Assembly: GCA_965249745.1 (NCBI GenBank)
Contig: OZ252252.1
Coordinates: forward strand, 1,798,001-1,862,000
Direction of reading: 5' to 3'
Source of the DNA: JANYHH01 sp965249745
GTDB taxonomy: Bacteria; Deinococcota; Deinococci; Deinococcales; JAAFIG01
DNA length: 64,000 nt
The notes under the pieces are model-generated. The model made no database searches. It had not been told where the DNA came from and worked only from the letters and a program-made list of their open reading frames with translations. This document shows, in pieces, positions 16,526 to 24,217 of the stretch. The translations under genes were made by a program, and so were the position numbers. The number at the start of each line of letters is the position of its first letter. Within the stretch, counting starts at the first letter, position 1.

Positions 16526-17653
16526 TTAACCGACCAGTTTTGCCCAGGTGTCCGCGCCGACAATCCCGTCGCTGACCAAGCCCTGTGCGGTTTGAAATTG
16601 CGTCACTGCCGTTTGCGTGCCAGCCCCGAACGCACCGTCCACGGAAACCGCGTACCCTCGAGCCGCGAGTTGACTCTGCACGGCTCGCACCGCGTCGCCG
16701 CTCGACGGGTTTCTGACGGTGACGATCAGGTTCTCCCAGGTGTCGCGCCCGACGATACCGTCGGCCAGGAGCGCCTTACTCGACTGGAAGCTTTTGACAA
16801 CTGTTTCCGTGCCACTCCCAAAGGCCCCATCGGCGCTCAGGCTGTACCGTTGAGACCGCAGCAGGTATTGCAGGCTTTTCACGCGCTCGGCGTTGTCGCC
16901 CTTCTTGACGGTTGGCCAGGTTCTGGACGGGACGCTCCCCAGCCTCGCGGCGACATCGCGGCGGAGTTGCGGTAGCAGCGCGTAAAGCTGATCGCCGGGG
17001 CAGTCGGTGTTGATGTAATCGCGGTGCCCGTAGATGCGGTCGCTGGCGATGCCGTACTGGGCGCAGATGTAGGCGCACAGGCTGACGAGTTGGTTGTAGA
17101 GCGCTTGCGGTGGCACGCTGCTGGTGTAATTGCCTTCGTTCTCAATCCCGATGGCGACATTGTTCTGACCGGGGCAGTGAGCGCCGCTCACCATGCTCGT
17201 CCGACCACGCAAGGTCTCGAGGCTGCGATGGCGCGCCTCGGTGACGAACCCGCCCCGTGAGATTGTGAAGTGCTGCCCGGAGTCAATCCAGCCGTTGGAG
17301 TCCATGTGGTAATTCTGGATTTGCCGCGCCAGTTGAAACGCGTGCGTCTGCGAGGTGTCCGAGCTGTTCGGCGTGTCAGTGTGATGCACGATGATCTTGT
17401 CGGGCTTGGCTCCGGTCAGCACGACCGGGCTGCTGGAAGCGCGAGCGCCCCAGGCGGTGCAATCGCTGATGCCGGGCGCGGTCACAGCGAGCGACTCGAG
17501 CGGCTCAAGGGTGGCGGGCGGCGTGAGAACGGCGGGTGTGGTGTTGCAACCGACTAGGGCAGCGCCGAGGGCAAGACCACCCAATAGCACGGCGCGTCTC
17601 GAGAGGGTGGGCGTGGTTGCGACTGGCAGGTCTGAGCAGACGTGTTCGCACAT
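16526..17653 (-). CDS. PGRP/Amidase_2-type N-acetylmuramoyl-L-alanine amidase with two peptidoglycan-binding modules
   Basis: A 375-residue exported cell-wall hydrolase. The N-terminus has a twin-arginine-like motif (LSRRAVLL) and a hydrophobic segment ending in a lipobox-like VGC, so it is possibly a Tat lipoprotein. The catalytic domain (about residues 60-225) shows zinc ligands in IIVHHTD and INTDCPGD, plus GHRDY and GAHCPGQNN. Two PG_binding_1 modules follow (about 240-305 and 310-375; both with DGAFG-GT and GIVG-DTW). AAAGGAAACG precedes the ATG. It lies downstream of a second wall hydrolase on the same strand. Confidence 0.92.
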   Translation of the reverse strand: MCEHVCSDLPVATTPTLSRRAVLLGGLALGAALVGCNTTPAVLTPPATLEPLESLAVTAPGISDCTAWGARASSSPVVLTGAKPDKIIVHHTDTPNSSDTSQTHAFQLARQIQNYHMDSNGWIDSGQHFTISRGGFVTEARHRSLETLRGRTSMVSGAHCPGQNNVAIGIENEGNYTSSVPPQALYNQLVSLCAYICAQYGIASDRIYGHRDYINTDCPGDQLYALLPQLRRDVAARLGSVPSRTWPTVKKGDNAERVKSLQYLLRSQRYSLSADGAFGSGTETVVKSFQSSKALLADGIVGRDTWENLIVTVRNPSSGDAVRAVQSQLAARGYAVSVDGAFGAGTQTAVTQFQTAQGLVSDGIVGADTWAKLVG

Positions 17654-17706
17654 GGGTTGACGTTTCCTTTCGACGCTGCCACGAGTTCGTGATTATCCCT
17701 CGAGCG

Positions 17707-18669
17707 TTACCAGGCGCAGTGCAGGTGCGTGTCGTGACCCGCGTCGCCGGGTCCTAGAACTTCGATCGCGCCGAGGTCGCGGCAACGACTCATGAAGGCG
17801 CGGTAATTGGAACTCGAGGCGCTGACGCTGACCCCGTTGACAATGTCCACATCGAAGGCGCGCCCCGCGTAATGGTAGGAGTTGGCGCTGTGCGAACCGC
17901 CTGCAATCGCGGTCACGCGTAAGGTGTAGGTACCGGCGATGCTCTCCATACCGCTCAGCATCGTCGTCGAAAGGCTGACGCTGCCGCACGGGGCGTTGCC
18001 GTAACAGGAACGTTTCGCAGCCAAGCCATTAGTGGTATCACGGATGTTGGCGCGCGCGTCCGCACCGTCGCTGCTGCTGGAACTGACAGGACTGTACGGC
18101 CAGAGCGTGATGCGTGGGTTCGCCGCGAGCCGAGCGGCAATTGCAGACCTTGTACCTCCGCTCGAGTTAGAGGTCAGAGCGGACCAGGTGTTGAGGTTGA
18201 CGATGCCGTTCGCGGTCAACCCCTTTGAGGTTTGGAAGCTCGTCACGGCGCTCGCCGTTCCAGGGCCGAACAAGCCGTCTATCGTCAGGTTGTACCCGTA
18301 GCGATTGACGAGCTGATCCTGCGCGGCTCGCACCGCATCGCCCGACGACCCGTTTTGCACGGTCAGGACCAGTTTCTCCCAGGTGTTCGCACCGATCACG
18401 CCGTCGGCGGTCAGGCCCTGAGCGCTCTGGAAGCTCTTGGCGGCGCTCTCCGTGCCCGCGCCGAACGCGCCGTCCACGGAAACGGAATAGCCTCTGGCGC
18501 GCAGCAAATACTGTGCCGTCACGACATCGCGTCCGCTCAAAGGGTTGCGAACGACTGGCCACGGCAACCCGGTGGCGAGCGTCGAGACCTGCGGTGGGGC
18601 GTCCGTCGTCGGGGTGACGGAGCAGGCGGTCACGAGGGCCAAAAGAACACAGCAGAACACGTTTCGCAT
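17707..18669 (-). CDS. Peptidoglycan-binding lipoprotein with M15-like metallopeptidase domain
   Basis: A 320-residue protein. GGAGG precedes the chosen ATG, which gives a classic lipoprotein signal (LLALVTAC); a longer frame from 18726 adds a non-signal extension. Two PG_binding_1 modules (VDGAFGAGTESAAKSFQ and IDGLFGPGTASAVTSFQ) occupy about residues 45-165. The C-terminal domain has YHYAGRAFDVD and HDTHLHC, the H-D and HxH zinc ligands of LAS/M15-type D-Ala-D-Ala peptidases. It likely trims cell-wall peptides. The first module is very close to those of the neighbouring amidase. Confidence 0.85.
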   Translation of the reverse strand: MRNVFCCVLLALVTACSVTPTTDAPPQVSTLATGLPWPVVRNPLSGRDVVTAQYLLRARGYSVSVDGAFGAGTESAAKSFQSAQGLTADGVIGANTWEKLVLTVQNGSSGDAVRAAQDQLVNRYGYNLTIDGLFGPGTASAVTSFQTSKGLTANGIVNLNTWSALTSNSSGGTRSAIAARLAANPRITLWPYSPVSSSSSDGADARANIRDTTNGLAAKRSCYGNAPCGSVSLSTTMLSGMESIAGTYTLRVTAIAGGSHSANSYHYAGRAFDVDIVNGVSVSASSSNYRAFMSRCRDLGAIEVLGPGDAGHDTHLHCAW

Positions 18670-18828
18670 GGAGCCTCCGGCAATGCAATGATGCGTGCTT
18701 GATGATGCGATGGACTCGGCGATCATAAACCCGAGACCTGTTGGAGCGCAACTTTATACATCAAGTTGCCGAATGTGCAATTTTTGACATCGCCCACCGC
18801 AGGGCACTCAATTGCGCTGCATCTCGAG

Positions 18829-18834
18829 TACGAT
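18829..18834 (+). promoter_or_regulatory. Leaderless -10 box for the GH1 gene
   Basis: TACGAT, 6 nt before the ATG at 18841; no clear -35. Confidence 0.55.
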
Positions 18835-18840
18835 AGGGGT

Positions 18841-20217
18841 ATGTCATTTCGTGAATCGTTTCCGCCAAACTTCGTGTGGGGCACGGCCACCGCCGCGTAT
18901 CAAATTGAGGGGGCGAGTCAGGAAGACGGGAAGGGCGTTAGCATCTGGGACACCTTCAGTCACACTCCCGGCAAGGTCGTGAACGGTGACACCGGAGACG
19001 TGGCCTGCGATCACTACCACCGCTGGCGCGAGGATATCGGGTTGATGCGAGACCTCGGGGTCAATGCGTATCGCTTCAGCCTCGCTTGGACGCGGGTGCA
19101 ACCCGATGGGCGCGGACGGGTCAATCCCAAAGGTCTCGAGTTTTACGAACGGCTGATAGACGGGCTGTTAGAGGCTGGTATCGCGCCTTGGCTGACCCTG
19201 TTTCACTGGGATTTGCCGCAGGCCTTGGAGGACGCGGGCGGCTGGACGAACCGCGACACGGCGTACCGGTTCGCGGAGTACGCACACATCGTCGCGGAGC
19301 GCCTAGGGAACCGATCGGCGGGCATCATGACGCTGAACGAGCCGTGGGTCTTTAGCATTCTAGGGTACGCGGTCGGATCGCACGCGCCGGGCAAGACCGA
19401 TCTGGGGTCCGCCTTCAAAACAGCGCATCACGCGCTCTTAGCGCACGGGCTGGGCGTCAGAGCGATCCGCGAAGCGTGCAACGCGCCCGTCGGCATCGCG
19501 CTCAGCCTGAGCAGTTGCGAACCCGCGACTGACTCGAGCGCGGACGAGCGAGCGGCGGGCGCGATGGACGAACTGGTGAACGGGTTGTTCGCCGATCCAA
19601 TCTTCGGTAAGGGCTATCCAAACGTGGTGGAACCGTTCCTGCCCGCCTTCCCGGAAGGCTTCGCGGATGACTTGCTGACCATAGCGCAGCCACTGGACTT
19701 CCTAGGCATCAACTATTACTTCCGCTTCGTGCTGCGCGAACCCTCGAGCAACACCGCGCCTGAAGGCTTGAGCGCCATGCTGCGCTTCGCCGGAATCCCT
19801 GTGGAGGTCGTGCCTGCCTCCCAGCGCGGCAACCCGGTCACGGGCTTCGACTGGGAGGTTTACCCGCCGGGCTTGGAGCGCCAGATCAAACGGGTTCACG
19901 ACCGCTACCAGCCGCCCGCGCTGTACATCACCGAGAACGGCGCGACCTATCCCGACACCGTGGAGCCGGACGGCAGCATAGACGACACCGAACGGCAGCG
20001 GTACTTCGAGACGCATCTCGAGGTGTGTGCCAAGCTGATAGACGACGGTGTGCCGTTGAACGGCTATTTCGCGTGGTCGCTGATGGACAACTTTGAGTGG
20101 TCAGAGGGCTACAGCAAGCGCTTCGGGTTGTACCACGTGGATTTTGAAACCCAGAAGCGCACGTTGAAACAGAGCGGCGCGTGGCTCCGGGATTTCGTCG
20201 GCAACCGTCAAACCTGA
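18841..20217 (+). CDS. GH1 beta-glucosidase/beta-glycosidase
   Basis: A 458-residue retaining glycosidase of family GH1 that hydrolyses beta-linked glucosides or related sugars; no signal peptide, so cytoplasmic. The start FPPNFVWGTATAAYQIEGA is the family N-terminus. The acid/base Glu is in TLNEPW and the nucleophile Glu in YITENGA; SLMDNFEWSEGYSKRFGL closes the active site. A longer frame from 18766 has no support, while the leaderless box fits 18841. There are no transport genes next to it; a sugar ABC importer lies 25 kb away. Confidence 0.95.
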   Translation: MSFRESFPPNFVWGTATAAYQIEGASQEDGKGVSIWDTFSHTPGKVVNGDTGDVACDHYHRWREDIGLMRDLGVNAYRFSLAWTRVQPDGRGRVNPKGLEFYERLIDGLLEAGIAPWLTLFHWDLPQALEDAGGWTNRDTAYRFAEYAHIVAERLGNRSAGIMTLNEPWVFSILGYAVGSHAPGKTDLGSAFKTAHHALLAHGLGVRAIREACNAPVGIALSLSSCEPATDSSADERAAGAMDELVNGLFADPIFGKGYPNVVEPFLPAFPEGFADDLLTIAQPLDFLGINYYFRFVLREPSSNTAPEGLSAMLRFAGIPVEVVPASQRGNPVTGFDWEVYPPGLERQIKRVHDRYQPPALYITENGATYPDTVEPDGSIDDTERQRYFETHLEVCAKLIDDGVPLNGYFAWSLMDNFEWSEGYSKRFGLYHVDFETQKRTLKQSGAWLRDFVGNRQT

Positions 20218-20383
20218 CTCGGACTCGCTCCAGCCTGTTGAGAACGCTGGATTCGCCGCCTCGAGTCACCATCGCTCAAGGTTTCGGTCAACCCAAGTTC
20301 TCGAGTCTCTGACAGCAAAGAGTTGTACTCCGCCTCGAGATGTGTGCTTCGTTCTAGGTCCTGATCGCGCGAGCGGGCATACT

Positions 20384-20514
20384 AGGCTTGTTTTGGGGGA
20401 GTAGCCGCCCGTCACGGGTGTTCGTGGTCGTCAATACGAGCGAAATCGCTCCGGCGCGAACGTTGAGTCTGGTACCTGCGATTCAGATACCAGACTCGAG
20501 AGCCAGACCCACGC
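20384..20514 (+). ncRNA. yybP-ykoY manganese riboswitch upstream of terC
   Basis: The class-defining elements are present in order: GGGGAGTAG (20396-20404), hairpin CCCG-TCA-CGGG (20408-20418), stem GTTCGTG/CGCGAAC (20420-20426 and 20455-20461) enclosing GTCGTCAATACG and hairpin GAGCG-AAAT-CGCTC (20438-20451) followed by CCGGC, then a 10-bp stem GAGTCTGGTA/TACCAGACTC (20465-20474 and 20488-20497). A closing P1 can form between the GGG of 20395-20399 and CCC near 20508, with CTTG pairing CAAG next to the AAGGAG of terC. Such riboswitches sense Mn2+ and commonly control TerC/Alx-type and P-type ATPase genes. A CATACT (20376-20381) could be the -10. Confidence 0.9.
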
Positions 20515-20528
20515 AAGGAGGTTATTGC

Positions 20529-21485
20529 GTGGAGAGTATTGTCGTTCCGCTGTGGGTGTGGGGTGCGTTCCTGGCGGGTGTGCTGGGTATGTTGGCCTTG
20601 GATTTGGGGGTTTTTAACCGCAAGGCGCACGTCGTTGGCGTCAAGGAAGCCGCCACCTGGACAGCCGTCTGGGTGACGCTGGGACTGGCGTTCGCCGCGA
20701 TCATTTTTATGTGGCAAGGCCAGCAAAAAGGCGTCGAGTGGCTGACCGGGTATTTGATCGAATACAGCCTCGCGGTGGACAACATCTTCGTCTTCGTGCT
20801 GGTCTTCAGCGCCTTCTCCGTGCCACCGCAGTACCGGCATCGCGTGCTGTTCTGGGGCATTTTAGGGGCGCTGCTGATGCGTGGCGCGATGATCGCCGTG
20901 GGCGCGACGCTGATTCAGCAGTTTCAGTGGATTCTTTACGTCTTTGGCGGATTCCTGGTCTTTACCGGGATTCGCATGTTGCTGGAAAAGAAATCTGCTG
21001 GTCACGCGGACCTCGAGAAAAACCCGGCGGTGCGGCTGGCGCGGCGCTTCTTCAAAGTCTCCGACGAGTACGACGGGCAGAAGTTCTTCACGGTGAAGAA
21101 CGGCATTCGCATGGCGACACCGCTGTTTCTGGTGCTGGTCTTCATTGAGTTCACCGATCTGATCTTCGCCGTGGACAGCATCCCCGCGATTTTCGCCGTG
21201 ACCAGAGATCCATTTATTGTCTTCACCAGCAACGTCATGGCGATCCTGGGTTTGCGAAGCCTGTACTTTTTGCTGGCAGACATCGTGGACCGCTTCGTGT
21301 ACCTGAAGACCGGGCTGGCCGTCATTTTAAGCTTCATCGGCGTCAAACTCTTACTCTTGGAGGTGTACAAGATCCCGACCGTGGTTTCTCTCGGCGTGGT
21401 GATCGGGGTACTCGCGGTCAGCGTCGTGGCCAGCCTGCTGAAAACCAGAACCCCGCCAAAGCCCCTCGAGACTCCTGTCAGGTAA
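20529..21485 (+). CDS. TerC family integral membrane protein (Mn2+ export type)
   Basis: A 318-residue polytopic membrane protein with about eight to nine helices. TerC signatures include YLIEYSLAVDNIFVFVLVF and FIEFTDLIFAVDSIPAIFAVT, both carrying acidic residues inside helices that are likely metal-binding. Family members such as Alx export Mn2+ or support metalation of secreted proteins. GTG at 20529 has AAGGAGG 8 nt upstream; the reading frame extends back into the riboswitch but that part is not coding. Control by the upstream Mn2+ riboswitch supports a manganese role, which matters in lineages that rely on Mn for oxidative-stress resistance. Confidence 0.93.
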   Translation: MESIVVPLWVWGAFLAGVLGMLALDLGVFNRKAHVVGVKEAATWTAVWVTLGLAFAAIIFMWQGQQKGVEWLTGYLIEYSLAVDNIFVFVLVFSAFSVPPQYRHRVLFWGILGALLMRGAMIAVGATLIQQFQWILYVFGGFLVFTGIRMLLEKKSAGHADLEKNPAVRLARRFFKVSDEYDGQKFFTVKNGIRMATPLFLVLVFIEFTDLIFAVDSIPAIFAVTRDPFIVFTSNVMAILGLRSLYFLLADIVDRFVYLKTGLAVILSFIGVKLLLLEVYKIPTVVSLGVVIGVLAVSVVASLLKTRTPPKPLETPVR

Positions 21486-21511
21486 ACCTCGAGACTAGAA
21501 AAGGAGTTCGT

Positions 21512-21913
21512 ATGCAAAAGTGTTGCCCGATAGACGGCGTGCCGCTCACTGAGATGGTCAAGAACGGCGTCACAATAGATGTCTGCCCGGAATGCAAGGG
21601 CGTCTGGCTGGACCGAGGAGAGTTGGAGAAACTGGTGGGCGTCGCGCTGGAACTGGACCGCGAGTACAACGCGCCGCCCTTTCCAGCGCAACCTCGAGCC
21701 GCCCAGCCTCAGGGTTCACAGCCACCGCAGCAGCCTTACAGCGGCGGGTACGAACGATCTCGAGAGTTGGCTCGAGACGAGGGGCGCTACGAGGACCGAA
21801 GCCGGGATTACCGTTCCACGAAGGACAGTGACGAGTGGTACGACTCACGGGATGGGCGGGATTCACGGAAGAAGAAAAGCGCCTTGGGACGGATTTTCGA
21901 TATTTTCGGTTGA
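21512..21913 (+). CDS. TFIIB-type zinc-ribbon protein
   Basis: A 133-residue protein. The first 45 residues are a zf-TFIIB domain: CCPIDGVPL, VCPECKGVWLDRGELEKL. After that comes a Pro/Gln-rich linker and an Arg/Asp/Ser-rich tail ending KKKSALGRIFDIFG. Bacterial members are uncharacterised and probably bind nucleic acid or protein partners. AAAAGGAG precedes the ATG. It follows terC by 26 bp and may be cotranscribed with it under the riboswitch. Confidence 0.85.
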   Translation: MQKCCPIDGVPLTEMVKNGVTIDVCPECKGVWLDRGELEKLVGVALELDREYNAPPFPAQPRAAQPQGSQPPQQPYSGGYERSRELARDEGRYEDRSRDYRSTKDSDEWYDSRDGRDSRKKKSALGRIFDIFG

Positions 21914-21918
21914 ATGCT

Positions 21919-21944
21919 TTGACTCACGGACACGCTCGAGTCAA
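21919..21944. terminator. Hairpin between convergent genes
   Basis: TTGACTC (21919-21925) pairs with GAGTCAA (21938-21944). There is no T tract on the plus strand; it is a weak candidate for ending the zinc-ribbon gene transcript. Confidence 0.35.
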
Positions 21945-23038
21945 GCCATCTGTACGGTCGCCCGCTCGAGCTTGCCCGCATCTACCACGATACCCAGCGC
22001 ACCCTCGAGATCAAACCAGCCGTCCTCTATCTTCGGTAGTCGCGTCGTGATGTCCGCCTCGAGTTTCAGAAAGAAGCTCAGCTCGCACGGGTGCGTGACC
22101 TCGTCGCGGCTGCTGAGAACTGCGGCGTGAAGAGTTCCCAGGGTCGTGCTGGCTTGCGATCCGACCATCACGCCCTTGCCCGCCGCCGTCGCCAGTCGCA
22201 TCATCGCTAACGATTCGGTGAAGCCGTTCCGCGCGGTTTTGATGTTGAGAATGTCGAAAGTGTTGAAGTCTAATTCTCGCTCGAGGTCGGACAGAGTAAA
22301 GCAGGAGTCGTCTGCGACGATCGGCAGAATCGCCAAACGTTTCAGTTCAGCCCTGGCGCGAATCTGACGCACCGGCAGCGGTTCCTCCACGTACAACAGC
22401 CCCGCGTCTCGCATCAGCTCGAGCGACCGGGCGGCGGTGTTTTCTATGAGGGTTTCGTTGCTGTCGGCGTAGAGCTTGACCGTGCCCCCAAACTCCTCAC
22501 GCAGTGCCGCGATGGTCTCGAGGTCGTGCCGGGTGTTTCGCCCGACTTTAACTTTCAGCACGCGCACGCCCGCCGCGACGACCCGCCGCGCCTCATCGAG
22601 CATCGTGGCGGCATCGGCAATCCCCAGGATGAACGAGGTCTCGATCTGGCGTTTGGGTCCGCCGAGTGCCTCCAGCAGCGTCGTCCCCTCGAGTTTCGTG
22701 CGGGCATCCCAGAGCGCCATGTCCAGTGCGCCCTTGAAGACGTTGTTGGCGGGAACGCTGTCGAGCAAGTTCTGAAGGCCAGCCGTGTCGTTGATCTCGA
22801 GGGTGCGCAATCCAGGCTTGAAATGGGTTGCCATGCCAATCATGCTCTGGATGGTCTCGCCGTAAATCGTCGGGCGCGGCGGGGCTTCGCTGAGTCCCTG
22901 AAGGCCGTTTTCAAGGGTGACGCGAATTAGGCAGTGTTCGGCGGCGTCCAACTTGCCGTGTTTGCCCCACGAGAGCGACCCCCGTAATGGCAGACGGTAC
23001 GGGATGACCTCGATGGCTTGCGGTTTCACGCGTTCCAC
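21941..23038 (-). CDS. Enolase-superfamily enzyme (dipeptide epimerase / muconate cycloisomerase subgroup)
   Basis: A 365-residue (beta/alpha)7-beta barrel enzyme that abstracts a proton alpha to a carboxylate. Catalytic Lys residues are visible in LKVKVG (KxK) and NIKTAR; metal ligands lie in YADSNE, YVEEPL, and ADDSC. This arrangement is the MLE subgroup, which includes L-Ala-D/L-Glu epimerases, o-succinylbenzoate synthase and cycloisomerases; with wall hydrolases nearby a dipeptide epimerase is plausible, but the specificity is not shown. It overlaps the upstream P-loop gene by 13 bp. Confidence 0.85.
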   Translation of the reverse strand: MERVKPQAIEVIPYRLPLRGSLSWGKHGKLDAAEHCLIRVTLENGLQGLSEAPPRPTIYGETIQSMIGMATHFKPGLRTLEINDTAGLQNLLDSVPANNVFKGALDMALWDARTKLEGTTLLEALGGPKRQIETSFILGIADAATMLDEARRVVAAGVRVLKVKVGRNTRHDLETIAALREEFGGTVKLYADSNETLIENTAARSLELMRDAGLLYVEEPLPVRQIRARAELKRLAILPIVADDSCFTLSDLERELDFNTFDILNIKTARNGFTESLAMMRLATAAGKGVMVGSQASTTLGTLHAAVLSSRDEVTHPCELSFFLKLEADITTRLPKIEDGWFDLEGALGIVVDAGKLERATVQMA

Positions 23039-23781
23039 CAGCGCGTGATGCGGCTCGCCAGGGTTGCGGCAGACTCGAGGCTGGTGTCGGCGTACAGCAC
23101 GCGCTCGCCGGGCAGGGTTCGCAGGAAGGCGTTGGCGGCTTTTGGATCGTAATGGCGGCGTTCGGTGACGACGATACTGACCTTGGCGGCAATGTCATCT
23201 GAGCTTGCCTCGAGCTGCGCGAGGAGCTGGATTTCCTCCTCCGAGAACACCGTGCCAATGCCCTCAATTCCCTGCAACGCCTCGAGCCTATCTGTGGTGG
23301 GTCCTGCAAGGCTCGAGACCTGATCGAAGCGGTCGTGCCGCCCCAGTAAGCGGCGCACGCGCACAGTGTCGGGCGCGTCGAGCGCCACGAAGCGCGCCCT
23401 CGGGAAGTTGTGGGCGGCGGACTGAACTTCATTCAGTCCGCGCAGCCCATCGAACAGGATTGGGGCGGGCAGCGCCGATAGATTGATACTGATTCGTTCC
23501 AACGCTTCCGCCATGCCGCCGGGATGCGTCTGGCGAAACTCGGCGGTTCGCCGGAAGCGCTCTGCGCGGTCAGTCACCTGCGCCCCGCCGAAGATCGCGG
23601 CGTCGGTGATCTCGCGGCGGTCGGGCAGTGAACTAAAACTCAAACCGCCAGCCCGCAGCGCCTCGAGCGTCGTGCTTTTTCCCACGCCGGTCACGCCGAC
23701 CAGCACCAGCAGCGGCAATTCAGAGAGCGGCGCGAAGCCGGGTTCAAGCTCGCCCAAATTGACGCCGTTTCCCAGCCGCAT
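23026..23781 (-). CDS. P-loop NTPase/kinase-like protein
   Basis: A 251-residue protein with Walker A GVTGVGKST (about residues 33-41) and a short ILFDGLRGLNEV segment that may be Walker B-like. The rest resembles nucleoside/nucleotide kinase folds (ARFVALDAPDTVRVRRLLGRHD). I do not recognise a named family. It is flanked tightly on the same strand by fmdB-like and enolase-superfamily genes (1 bp and 13 bp overlaps), so the three form an operon. Confidence 0.75.
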   Translation of the reverse strand: MRLGNGVNLGELEPGFAPLSELPLLVLVGVTGVGKSTTLEALRAGGLSFSSLPDRREITDAAIFGGAQVTDRAERFRRTAEFRQTHPGGMAEALERISINLSALPAPILFDGLRGLNEVQSAAHNFPRARFVALDAPDTVRVRRLLGRHDRFDQVSSLAGPTTDRLEALQGIEGIGTVFSEEEIQLLAQLEASSDDIAAKVSIVVTERRHYDPKAANAFLRTLPGERVLYADTSLESAATLASRITRWWNA

Positions 23782-24128
23782 CAGTCTTTGGCGGCGGTCG
23801 CCGCCGGAGCGGGTTTGCTTTCAGTGGTGGGCGCACTCGAGGTTTCTGGCTTCGTCTCCGTCTTGGCGGGTTCGGATTTGGAATCGCTGGAACCCGTGTC
23901 ACTCGAGCTTTCCGGTTTCGCACTTTTCGATTCGCTTGATTTGGAATCGTTAGATTTAGAATCGTTGGCGTAAAAGCCGCTGCCCTTGAAGGTGATCGCG
24001 GGTCGCCCAATCAGGCGCTTCACCGGTTCCCCGGTTTCTGGGTGCGTTTTCAGCGCCGCGTCACTGATGCGCTGCTCGAGTTCAAAGGTCGCGCCTGTTT
24101 CCAAGCCCTGGTACACGTACTTCGGCAT
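23781..24128 (-). CDS. FmdB-like protein lacking zinc-ribbon cysteines
   Basis: A 115-residue protein. The first 55 residues follow the FmdB regulatory-protein pattern (MPKYVYQG, FELEQRISD, VKRLIGRPAITFKGSGFYAND), but the four Cys that normally bind zinc are replaced (GLETGA and HPETGE where CxxC is usual). The second half is low-complexity Ser/Lys/Asp/Glu/Pro-rich sequence with repeated DSKS units. A TAGAAT lies 9 nt upstream of the ATG (minus strand). Function unknown. Confidence 0.8.
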   Translation of the reverse strand: MPKYVYQGLETGATFELEQRISDAALKTHPETGEPVKRLIGRPAITFKGSGFYANDSKSNDSKSSESKSAKPESSSDTGSSDSKSEPAKTETKPETSSAPTTESKPAPAATAAKD

Positions 24129-24204
24129 AATCGTCCCATTCTACCGCTGTTTGTCGTCCCAGTGCGGCGCGGCTTTTGGACAGGGTTTTGTAAGAGGCGT
24201 TGTT

Positions 24205-24210
24205 TAAAAT
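24205..24210 (+). promoter_or_regulatory. Leaderless -10 box for the GGDEF-EAL gene
   Basis: TAAAAT, 7 nt before the ATG at 24218. Confidence 0.5.
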
Positions 24211-24217
24211 GAGAGTG

